DNA from: Euphorbia lathyris
Lineage: Eukaryota; Streptophyta; Magnoliopsida; Malpighiales; Euphorbiaceae
Length of the DNA stretch: 64,000 bases
Assembly (NCBI RefSeq): GCF_963576675.1
Contig: NC_088918.1
Span: 60,283,501 to 60,347,500, forward strand
Direction of reading: 5' to 3'
Positions 43,276-53,406 of the stretch are shown here, in pieces. How positions within the stretch are numbered: the first letter of the stretch is position 1; the number at the start of each line of letters is the position of its first letter. The notes beneath the pieces were generated by a model. That model saw only the letters and a program-made list of their open reading frames with translations, did no database searches and was not told the origin of the DNA. Both the position numbers and the translations under genes were made by a program.

Positions 43276-43681
43276 ATGCCTAGACAAAAGACCGTTGCTA
43301 ACAAAGCCAAGGCCACCGAAGTCAATAGATTACGGGTAAGATGATGATGAGGAAGATGAAGAGGAATTTGGTGAAGAAGAGGAGGAGGAGGAACATGTTG
43401 ATGTTAATGCCGCCGAGCAAGCAAATGTGGAACCGAATGTTGACGAACAAGTTGGATGGCAATATGTCTTGACACAAATGAACGAGCATAACCGTCACAT
43501 GAATTTACGGTTAGATGAAGTCGTTGCCAACAATACCGACATGAGTTCGAGGATAAATACGGTGGATGCCAATATCACTACTTTGAGACGTGAGCACAAA
43601 TCTACTCGTCGCCGGTTGCTATCTTTCTTCCGATGCCAAGGAGTTGAGACTACGCCTTCTCCACCGAGTTCACCTTGATAG
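43276..43681 (+). pseudogene. Acidic coiled-coil ORF, second post-pol ORF
   Basis: ATG 43276 opens MPRQKTVANKAKATEVNRLR and meets stops at about 43342. In another frame an acidic tract (DDDEEDEEEFGEEEEEEE) leads into VDEQVGWQYVLTQMNEHNRH and a heptad-like stretch (MSSRINTVDANITTLRREHK), ending PSPPSSP before TGA at about 43676. A donor-like GGGTAAGA sits exactly where the frames part (43335), so splicing rather than a frameshift could join them; I cannot tell. The product is unknown. Confidence 0.5.
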
Positions 43682-45192
43682 GTTTTATCCTTTCTATCTT
43701 TTACCTCATTTTCGTTATTATGTCTTGTTAAATTTGGTACAATATTTTTAATTATGTTTGGTACAATTATTTTTATTATTATGTTTGAATGTTATGGTAC
43801 TATATTTTTAATTCTAATTCGTATGGTTTATTTCGTACTATTTTTCGTGTTTTATCAATTTTTGCACCAATGAGGACATGGTCCAAATTAAGTGTGGGAG
43901 GAGATATTTCATATTCATTTTAATTTTAAGTACGAATGAATGCAACGAATAAGAATGAATGCTATTTATTTTGCATATTGTTATTCAAGTTTAAGTCAAG
44001 TATAATATGCAACATTTTTCAAAAACCAATGCAACATTTTTTTTATAAAGAGCAACATTTTTCAAAAATAATAGCTATTTTTCATAAACATAAATTTTTG
44101 TTAAAATATATTTTTCATATGTTTTCAAACATTTTAACTTTCAAAATAATGTTAAGCATATTTTAAGGTTATCATTATTGGTAGAAATAATATTTCTATA
44201 CGGGCTATATTTTTACAAATATTTTCACAAATCTCCGATACGATTTTATCAAAAACGTCTCGAGTAAATGTATATAAGTAAAATTTCTTTAGTTTCAAAT
44301 CTCTACTTTATATCATGAATTCATGATAAATATAAATCTTATTTTCAATTTTCAATTAGGTCTATAGGCATAAATCAAACTAACAACTTTAGCTTTTTAG
44401 CTCGATATTATTTTTCGTCTTACATTAAAAACCAATTGAAGTTTTTAAGGAAACTTTAGCCATAATACATGTTGAATTTCAAGTCAATATAGGATGAATG
44501 TGCTATTTTTTCTTTTCCCAATTTTATTTTCGTGTTAATTAAATCAAGTAGTCGCATTCTTAACTTTTGGCCACGATTGAGACCAACCTTATCACAATCG
44601 AGGTATGAAAGGGAAGAACATTAAGTACCGTTTACTTTTGGCCACGATTGCGACCACCCTTATCACGGTCGAGGTATGAAAGGAATGTTAAAAAATTAAA
44701 GCAAAATTAAACGTGTTTAAAGTTTTAAGTAACGATTGCGTCCACCCATGGCATGGTCGGTACCTCTTAAACGAACACAAAAGCAAATAAAATGCGTATA
44801 AAGTTACGATCAAGACCACCCTTATCTTGGGCGTAACTAAGCAAATATATTAAACCTAAGTCCTTAATAAATCTATATTTGAAATAGTTTAGGTTTGGGA
44901 AAGGAAATTTTGTGCTTAGAAATGCCTTGAGACGAAAGATTCGAAAACATGCGTGCTTACACCGTCCCGAATACTTCAATATAAAAATTGAAATACAAGA
45001 CGAGTAATATATCTCTTTTACACTAGCTAGTTTGATACTTTGCGTATAAATTTACCATGAAAAGTTTATCTTTCGGTTTAACTAATTTAAAGAGGAATAT
45101 ATGGATATATGTTCTATTTATAAAGAGATTGATTAAAGAATAAATTCAATGAAATTTTGCTCGGGACTAGCAAAAGCTTAAGTGTGGGAGTT
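43682..45192 (+). other. 3' untranslated region and polypurine tract of the gypsy element
   Basis: The region is AT-rich and has no gene. AAGTGTGGGAGGAGA at 43892 resembles a second, internal polypurine tract. AGTGTGGGAGTT at 45181-45192 abuts the LTR and is the functional candidate. Degenerate repeats fill 44560-44840. Confidence 0.7.
44560..44840 (+). repeat. Four degenerate repeats in the gypsy 3' region
   Basis: The phrase CACGATTGCGACCACCCTTA followed by TCACGGTCGAGGTATGAAA occurs clearly at about 44570 and 44642 and, with more changes, at about 44733 (ACGATTGCGTCCACCC) and 44805 (ACGATCAAGACCACCCTTAT). Spacing is 72-90 bp. Each contains CGAT and a GGTCG near-complement, so small stems are possible. 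Confidence 0.65.
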
Positions 45193-46732
45193 TGTTAAGC
45201 CCAAAATATACCTAAAATATCATATATAAATACGTTAAATTTACATTGAAATCGTGCCAATTATATTCATTTGGAATACTTTTACGTCTTTATTTACTTC
45301 TTTGATGCAAGGTACTTAATTATTTGGTTAAATCCAAATAGGAGCGAAAACGGAGCTAAAACGGAGCTAAAATGGAGGAAAAACCTAAAAAACGTACCGA
45401 GAATGCATAACAGCCAGAAGAACGCTCAAGGGGGACGAAAAGCAGTCAAGAGATAGGGAAATATCTCTCTGTCACGACTGGGATTTTCATAATCTCAGTC
45501 GCGACTTACGGAAGCCAGCTCGGGAGAAAGACGGAGTCTTCAACTTGCCCCTGTACCCCCTGTCGTGACTGAGATTTTTAGAATCTCAGTCGCGACAGTG
45601 AAGTATTCTGCACACAAAACACATGTTTTAATCCGAGAAACGCATCTGTTCGTTTGGATAAAAGCGACCCTTCACCAACGGACACGACCCATCATTTACA
45701 ACCCTTCAACAACTATAAATAAGTGATCCATTTCAGAAATTGAGAGGTTGGAAAAAGTTAGAGAAATTAGAGAAGAAAGTTATTATGTTGAGTTTCTGAT
45801 TCAGAAAAGAATCAGAAAGTTAGATTTCATTTCTGTAAACAAACTTGCTATACACAAGTTGTTATTAGATTAGTTATAAACACAGTATCAGTTTAGTTTC
45901 CAAGGTTGATCAGAGACAGGTTTTCATTCTGGTAGTGGACCTAGCAGTCTCTATTCCGAAGATCCAGCGAGAAGAATTGACGGCTGAAGTGCATGAGGTT
46001 TGACGCACCTACGGAGTTTGAGGGAAAGATTGCCAACCCGGATCTCAAAGTTTTCGTTACAATGCTATCCAAGTTTCTACTTCTCTGTTAACTTGTGAAA
46101 ATTCACATTTCATTAATGATATACTTATTTATTCAATACATTCTTACTGTTGTTATTTTGATATTGTTCTGACAAAATGATTTTCAAAATGATAAATTGG
46201 TGTTTTTATTAAAACGTTCTATTCCATCTTATTCATATAAGAACTTTGTTGAACACTTGACAGATTTAGTTTTTATGGATGACATGATCGCTGATCGCGG
46301 CTTATCAGACATAAAATACTAGTTTGATTAAGGTAGGAATCACCTCAACATCAGGGGGATTTCTACGGTTCAAAGCCATTTAATTGAATAAATCCTTATA
46401 TTATTATATGTCTATAATCTTTACAAAGTTAAAGTTGCTTTCTTTGCTTTATGAAAATAAGTTTTATACCTTCTATTTATTCCAATTACGGTAGTATCTG
46501 TCTTGTAATCAAAATCCCAAGACAGAACTATTCTCTAAACTCGATATAATACTTCTATCTAATCCTAATTTACCAAAACCAATTCCATCAATTAAACGTA
46601 TTTCTTTTATTAAACCTAAACACGTGATTAAAACCGAATTAAATAAAGTTTTAGTTAAAAAGCGTTCCCTGTGGGTTCGATATCTTTTATTACTACAAGT
46701 GCATACCGTGCACTTGCGGAAATCGCTCAACA
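45193..46732 (+). repeat. Middle LTR shared by the two gypsy internal regions, 1540 bp
   Basis: It begins TGTTAAGCCC and ends CTCAACA. It serves as 3' LTR for the first internal region and 5' LTR for the second. Hairpins with arms like those of the first LTR lie at about 45473-45507 and 45563-45599, with several CpG-to-TpG or CpA changes, and TATAAATA is at 45714-45721. A perfect 8-bp-arm hairpin (CAAGTGCA and TGCACTTG, 46696-46716) lies close to the LTR's 3' end. Confidence 0.92.
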
Positions 46733-46738
46733 AGTTTT

Positions 46739-46756
46739 TGGCGCCGTTGCCGGGGA
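46739..46756 (+). other. Primer-binding site, tRNA-Asp type
   Basis: TGGCGCCGTTGCCGGGGA follows the LTR end after six bases and is identical to the site in the nested element. The first LTR copy has lost it. Confidence 0.92.
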
Positions 46757-46923
46757 ATGCCAAAATTTTTGACAAAATTTTAAATTTTTCGTGTTTTATT
46801 TCGAATCTAGGTTTAAACATACTTATTTTAACTTTTATAATTTAATAATTTTCATTTACTAATTTATTTATTTTTCAAATTCTGTTTTGTAGGTAGTTTC
46901 GGTTCGTGCAAGATTTCAGGTTC

Positions 46924-48850
46924 ATGCGCAGTTCTCGAAATTCAGGCATTGTACCAGACCCTATAGACCCAGAAATTGAGAAAACCATTAGGAAGAACAA
47001 GAAAAACAAGAAAAACAAAAATAAGACCCCAGTAAAAACATATACCGAGCCAGAAAAAATGGCAGACCCACCAACACTTATGGATTACGCTAGGCCAGGT
47101 GTGGCCGGTGTGACCAATAGTATCGTTAGACCCAGAATCACCGCAAACCAATTTGAAATTAAGCCAGCTTTGCTTAATATGTTGCAAAATAATGTAACAT
47201 TTTACGGGTTACCTAACGAAAATCCTAACACCCATTTGACAAATTTCCTTGAAATTTGTGACACTTTTAAAATCCCAGATGTGACTGCAGAAGCAATCAA
47301 ACTTCGCCTCTTTCCTTTCACTTTGAAGGATAGAGCCAAAGAATGGTTAACTTCTATGCCAGCCGCAACTTTTGCCACTTGGGAATAATTAGCCCAAGCG
47401 TTTTTATCTAAATATTTCCCTTTAGCAAAAACCGCAAGAGTCATAAAGGAGTTAACATCTTTTTCTCAAAATGATAATGAGACTCTTTATGAAACTTGGG
47501 AACGTTTTAAAGAACTTCAACGTTTATGCCCACACCACCAATTACCCGCTGAACTTTTAATGCAAACATTTTACAATGGACTAAATCCTACAACTAGGGG
47601 TTCATTAGATGCTATGTTGGGTGGGCTATTTATGAATAAAACATCAGCCCAAGCGAGAGAACTTTTGGAGGAAATGGCAATCAACAGCAGTATGTGGCCC
47701 GCGGAACGTGGACATATGCCGGTAGCAAAACCATCATCCTCAACCACACCATCAGTTAAAGGTATAGTTGAACTTGATCCAGTCGCGATGCTACAAGCCC
47801 AATTTTCTGCTCTATCGCACAAAATTGACAAATTTATGGCACCACGCGATACCAATGGTAATCCAATCCAAACGGATGTGGATTACGAAAATATGAGTGA
47901 GATCGAACAGGTAAATTTTGTCCAAGGGCAAAACCAAACTAATAATCCTTATTCTAATACTTATAATTCTGGATGGAAGAATCATCCTAACTTTAACTGG
48001 AAAGATAACAATAACAATAATGCAAGTGCTAATCAAAATCGTACCACTAATTATCAAAATCAGTCAAGAGATACGATTAGCACTTTATCTTCTAAAATCG
48101 ACAAGTTTATAGATGCTATCAGTGGAAAAATAAGCAATCACGACGATGGTTTTAAACGGATCGAAAATAAATTCGATCAGCTTATTAAAAACCACTCATC
48201 TAGCATCCATAATTTGGAGGTTCAAATTGGTCAACTTGCTAAATCAATTCCATCCCGAAAAGAGGGAAGTCTTCCCAGCCATACGGAAGAAAATCCGAAA
48301 GAGCAGGTGAAAGCTATCACTCTTCGTTCAGGGAAAAATTATCAAGGGCCTGAAATGCCCAAAGATGCAACATTACCAGGAACTGATTTACCAAATTCCA
48401 AAGAAGATATCTTAAACACAAATAGTTCACCATTTGACACAAGTACCAAAACTTTTGTACCCAAACCACCTTTTCCGCACAAAGTTCGAAATAAGGACTA
48501 TGATAAACAACTTCTAACGTTTTTGGATAAACTTAAAAATTTGCACATCAATTTAACATTCATGGATTCAATCACACAAATTCCTAACTATGGTAAGTTT
48601 TTAAAAGATTTGATTTCAAAGAAAATCAGTTGGGAAGGAATTTCATCCATTTCGTTAACTGAAGACTGTAGTTCAATAGTATCAAGTAATTTGCCCACTA
48701 AACTCAAAGATCCCGGATGTTTTACTATTCCGTGTAAGTTGGGAGATATTGAATTCCCGAGTTGTCTTTGTGATTTAGGAGCAAGTATAAACTTAATGTC
48801 GTTGTCTATTTTTAACAAGTTAGGTTTACAGAAGATATCAAACGTACCAA
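46924..48850 (+). pseudogene. gag: gag-protease of the gypsy element, second copy
   Basis: The frame starts at ATG 46924 (MRSSRNSGIVPDP) and includes a Lys-rich stretch that the first copy loses by frameshift. It ends early at TAA 47386-47388, where the first copy reads CAA, then continues open to the protease motif LCDLGASINLMS. A one-base deletion near 48830 (GGTTTACAGAAG for GGTTTAGAAGAAG) moves the rest of pol into another frame. The damage is different from that of the first copy, so each copy shows what the other has lost. Confidence 0.88.
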
Positions 48851-50242
48851 TATGGTTTTGCAATTAGCGGATCAAACCACTAAGAGGCCATATGGTATAA
48901 TTGAAGATGTTTTAGTCAAAGTCGATAAATTTATTTTTCCTACCGATTTTGTTATATTAGACTTTGCATATGATGTAAATTGCCCTTTAATTTTTGGTAG
49001 ACTGTTTATGAATACGGGACGCGCTCTAGTAGATGTGTCAGAAGGGAAGGTAGTTTTAAGGATAGGAGAAGATAAGATCGAGTTTAATATGAACAAAGCG
49101 ATGAAATATCCTATGGAGGAATTCGCTTGTATGAAACTTGATTTAGTCGAGGAATGTGTCAATGACGTTATTCAGAGTGAAGAAATAATTGAACCTATAA
49201 TAGGTGAGGAATTAGAAGATAAGGACCCAGAGCCTTTGATTCGAGAAGATGGACCAGTTCCGCCTTCAATTGTAACACCCCCTAAATTAGAACTTAAAGA
49301 GTTACCCAGTCATTTGAGGTACGCTTTCTTAGGCGAAGGCGATTCTCTACCTATAGTTATTTCTAACAAATTAACAAACGGTCAAGAAGAAAAATTGAAA
49401 GAAGTTGTTAGAAATAGGATAGGAAGTATGGGATGGCAAATTTCAGACTTAAAAGGGATCAATCCTAGTATAGTAATGCATAGAATTCACTTAGAAGAAG
49501 ATAAGCCACCTAAAGCGGATAGGCAAAGACGCTTAAATCTGAACATGAAAGAAGTAGTCAAAAATGAGATTACTAAACTTTTAGACAATGGAATCATTTA
49601 TCCGATCTCGGATAGTGAATGGGTTAGTCCAATCCATTGTGTACCTAAAAAGGGAGGCATAACTGTTGTAAGAAATGATGAAGGTGAACTGATACCTACA
49701 CGAACCACCACCGGTTGGAGGGTTTGTATAGACTATAAGAACCTAAACAAAGCAACTAGGAAAGATCATTTTCCTCTACCTTTCATTGATCAAATGATCG
49801 AAAGGATAGCCGGTCATGCATTTTATTGTTTCCTATACGTTTATTCCGGATTCTTTCAAATTTACATTTACCCGGATGACCAAGATAAAACAACCTTCAC
49901 ATGTCCTTACGGAACATTTGCATATAGGAGAATGCCTTTTGGTCTATGTAATGCACCAGCAACATTTCAACGATGTATGACAGCAATATTTAATGACTTC
50001 ATTGAAGATATAATGGAAGTTTTCATGGATGATTTTTCAGTTTATGGAGATTCTTTCGATGCATGTTTACAGAACTTAGATAAAGTATTGTCTAGATGTG
50101 AGGAAACGAATTTAGTATTAAATTGGGAAAATGTCATTTCATGGTAGACGGAGGAATTGTTTTAGGTCATAAGATATCTGAAAAAGGTTTAGAAGTGGAC
50201 AGAGCAAAGACTTCAGTTATAGAAAAATTACCCCCACCAACC
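48851..50242 (+). pseudogene. pol: Reverse transcriptase of the gypsy element, second copy, truncated
   Basis: The protease-RT linker is uninterrupted here ([17 protein letters not shown]), showing the empty site of the nested element. RT motifs follow, but the first catalytic block reads CFLYVYSGFF instead of [10 protein letters not shown], losing the catalytic aspartate. FMDDFSVYG is kept. A one-base deletion after LVLNWEN (about 50130) shifts the frame, and the sequence ends at KLPPPTN (about 50242), where tandem repeats begin. RNase H and integrase are missing. Confidence 0.9.
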
Positions 50243-50245
50243 AAT

Positions 50246-51203
50246 GTAATAAATTATGAAATAATCAAAAATAATTCACGTGTACAACTCAAGCCAACTC
50301 TCCTTTTATAGTTTATTTACATCTTATATGTTTTCCATAAAAAAACTGAACGGTTCTTAATTTTTTATTACCAATTATTTAATTTGGAATTAAATTTTAT
50401 ATAAAAAAAAATTGTATGAGAATTGGTCTTGATTGTCAACATTGCTACATTAATATGTAATTTTTTTTCAAAAGATTATTTTACATCTTGATATATGAAA
50501 AAGGAAGTGTTAAATTTTAGACACCGAGTTAATATTAATGTAGTAAATTAGAAAATAATCAAAAATAAATTCACGTGTACAACTCAAGTCAACTCTCCTT
50601 TTATAGTTTATTTACACCTTATATGTTTTCCATAAAAAAAATGAATTGTTCTTAATTTTTTATAACCAATTTTTTAATTTTGGAATTAAATTTTATATAA
50701 AAAAAATATGAGAATTGGTCTTGATTGTCAATGTTGCTACATTAATATGTAAATTTTTTTTTCAAAAGATTATTTTACATTTTGATATATGAAAAAGGAA
50801 GTATTAAATTTTAGATACTGAGTTAATATTAATGTAGTAAATTAGGAAATAATCAAAAATAAATTCACGTGTACAACTCAAGTCAACTCTCCTTTTATAG
50901 TTTATTTACACCTTATATGTTTTCCATAAAAAAATGAACGGTTCTTAATTTTTGATAGCCAATTATTTAATTTTGGAATTAGTTTTCTAAAAAAATTTAA
51001 AAAATTGTATGAGAATTGGTCTTGATTGTCAACGTTGCTACATTAATATGTGAATTTTTTTTAAAAGATTATTTTACATTTTGATATATGAAAAAGGAAG
51101 TATTAAATTTTAGATACCGAGTTAATATTAATGTAGTAAATTAGGAAATAATCAAAAATAAATTCACGTGTACAACTCAAGTCATCTCTCCTTTTATAGT
51201 TTT
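50246..51203. repeat. Tandem repeats of about 297 bp, three and a part copies
   Basis: Units start near 50248, 50540, 50837 and 51135 with AAATAATCAAAAATAAATTC, then CACGTGTACAACTCAAG. They contain TATATGTTTTCCATAAAAAA and AGAATTGGTCTTGATTGTCA, both also found in the repeats at 27120 and 26760. No coding content. The array begins exactly where the second gypsy copy is cut off and ends at the LINE poly(A) tail. Confidence 0.85.
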
Positions 51204-51545
51204 TTTTAATATAAAAGTACCTTTTATTAAGAATCAATGTTTAACAAATCGACAAGAAATGAAGGTGGCAATCACACTCTCTACGAACAGACTCGGAACA
51301 GACAACCTTAGCAAGAGCATGAGCTACCATGTTCGATGGACGTTTTACAAAAGAGATAGAGCAAGCAACTAAATCTCTTAAAAAACTACATTCCACAATT
51401 ACCTCCGACCTATATGAAAAATCTGACTCGGAAGACAAAAGAGCCTGGCAGCCACCAAGCAGTCCGACTGAATACAAACCGAATGTAAATTTCTCTGCTT
51501 AAGCCAACTTAAAGCCTCACAGATAGCCATAATATCTGAAGTGAG
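51204..51545 (-). pseudogene. LINE 3' end with RNase H-like domain fragment
   Basis: On the minus strand two frames give MAICEALSWLKQRNLHSVCI, QSDCLVA and then SEVIVECSFLRDLV, SFVKRPSNMVAHALAKVV, the RNase H-like C-terminus of plant LINE reverse transcriptases (RVT_3 type, with the typical R-x-x-N-x-x-AH-x-LA signature). A frameshift lies near 51440. AATAAAAG and a short A run mark the 3' end at 51204. The 5' part is cut by the copia LTR at 51546. It is a dead 5'-truncated copy. Confidence 0.75.
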
Positions 51546-52880
51546 TGTTGGTCCCTTATAACGTGACAAGTTAGTTCCAATGGGGGGGGGATAGGAACTA
51601 TTTAAAATTTTGTCCGTTAAGGCTGACTTCTTTTCTAATGAAAAGGTTTACACATCGTCACTAAGTAGATTCAAGACACAAGCTTAGTCAACTTGTGACT
51701 AAGTCTGCTTCTTTACTTGAGTCAGGAATTAGCACTTAGAGTCTATTCCTGAACTCAGCTTCTTAGTAGACTTAACTCAGCGTGAGTTCTTTACTGAGTC
51801 AGTTTTATAGCAAACAATATATATTAAAGGAGTTTAAGGGTTAGAAAGATATTACTCAGCAGACTTATCCTAGTTCGGCCTCTCCGCCTACGTCCAGTCC
51901 CCGGAACTCGTTCCGAGCTTTTTGAATTCTCTACTGAGCTCTTTAAAGGTAGAGCACGAAACCTTTTACAGATAGAAGCTGAGTATAACAAGAGTACCTT
52001 CCTCTATACCTCTACTCACTCCTATATCTACCGCTGAGTACTATAACCGAGTACTCAGCCTCTCCTTTCTATTCTTCTAGAAATGATAAAGTGTTTGCCC
52101 TAAACAACAATTGCTAAGACACTTTAGATGATTGAAAATCACTCTAGACTTTTACACAATAATATAGAAATTGGTGTAAGGTATTTGCTTTGCTTTTCTC
52201 ACAGAAACTTCAAGTATGAATTTGGTCAGCGTTTCGACTAATTGAAGATTTGCATCGATTGAAGCAAATGGATGGCCTTTATATAGTGACACTTGAGGCA
52301 CCTGGTCATTTCGAATTTCGAAATAACCGTTGGAGGGAAACGGCTTCCTGTCGTTGTCACTCTAGGCGTGCTCAGCGTCGTTGGCTAATAGGATTCACGC
52401 ATCTTCTGTCCACGGTAGCTTTTCGTCCTTGAAACAGAATGTTTCGACATTTAAGGCAAAGTCCACGAGACAGCTTCCTGCGCCTTCTGAACTTTACCCA
52501 AAGTAGAATTACTTTGTCTAGAAGTTGATTGTTGTCTGCCGCTGTCCAGACTGCATTGTCGTCCAACTCAGCAGCTTCCACTTGAAGCTTTTGCTTCGAA
52601 GTCTTCTCGATCCTTCTTTTGCTGAGTCGTCGTTTTACTTGATACGGCTTCATTTTGAACTCTTGGGTCGAATGGTCTTGATGTGTTGACTTGGGCTTGA
52701 CTTCCACTTTAAGGGCCTTTGGGCTTTTTAATCTTAATGTCTTGTAAACAATTAAACTCAACATTGAACAAACACATTAGTGTAATAAATCAAAGCATTT
52801 AAATTTAATGTGTTAGAATATTTTTATCATTACTTAAATAATTTTGTCAAATCAAAATCATGTGGAAAGGTGTTTCAACA
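51546..52880 (-). repeat. 3' LTR of the copia element, 1335 bp
   Basis: On the minus strand it starts TGTTGAAACACC and ends GGGACCAACA. A TATA box TATATAAAGG is at 52285-52276. A run of nine or ten G/C at about 51581-51590 differs in length from the other LTR copies. CTCAG/CTGAG words are very frequent. It matches the partial LTR at 61834 almost perfectly over the shared 458 bp. Confidence 0.92.
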
Positions 52881-53406
52881 AACTCCCCCATTTTGATGTT
52901 GGCAAAAATATTCAGTCAAGAACTCAGTGTTGAGCTCCCCCATGATTGTTGACCTTATCTTACTCAGTATACTCCCCCATAAGGGTTGAGCGGCTGACTT
53001 AGATTTACTTTAAACATTTCAAGTAAGTCTAAGGTCAGTTTTTCAGAATTAGGTCAGCTCATGGAACATATTCTATTTAACTCAGTTTATGCGGAAGATT
53101 TATATATCAGAGAGCGCTGAGTATTTCTTTGTTCAATGTGTTTAAGAAGACATGTAAAAGCGGTCAACATTTTGATCAACACAGCATGCAATCAAAAAGA
53201 AATGTAGACAAGTAGCACAATTGATTTAGTGAAGATGCGGTTAACTATTCAATAAAAAACATAAGTAAGCATCACATAAGATTGGTTAATTTAAAAAGAT
53301 AAATGCATCAAAGTTTTGTATTCAGGGTCAGCACAACAAAAGTACACAAGGGAAAGACTACAAGTTTTAACAAAATGACACCTAGTCAGTCCTAGTAAAG
53401 CTAAAG
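52881..53406 (-). other. Polypurine tract and 3' non-coding region of the copia element
   Basis: AAAATGGGGGAGTT (52894-52881 on the minus strand) directly precedes the LTR and is the plus-strand primer. A similar GGGGGAG occurs near 52940 and 52970. No further gene is seen up to the end of the long ORF at 53407. Confidence 0.8.

Larger units (their letters stand above)
28129..50242 (+). mobile_element. Athila/Tat-like Ty3/gypsy retrotransposon, LTR-internal-LTR-internal compound
   Basis: The order is LTR (28129), gag-protease, RT-RNase H, integrase, two further ORFs, polypurine tract, LTR (45193-46732), tRNA-Asp-type primer site, then gag, protease and the start of RT again, ending abruptly at about 50242. 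The two internal copies are nearly identical where they overlap. Without the 6-kb insertion at 32364, the first unit is about 12.5 kb, a usual size for the Athila group. The shared middle LTR is best explained by recombination between LTRs of two copies. No copy is intact: the first lacks its primer site, and the second is cut off in RT. The 5' LTR interrupts the repeat at GTTAAC. Confidence 0.88.

Noticed and set aside
44560..44840. CRISPR-like regular repeats
   Set aside because: The repeats are degenerate, few, unevenly spaced and inside a plant retroelement.
52372..52764. Minus-strand Lys-rich ORF of 130 codons in the copia LTR
   Set aside because: It lies wholly within the LTR and overlaps the region downstream of the TATA box (51546-52285 side excluded); no domain is visible and LTR sequence explains it.
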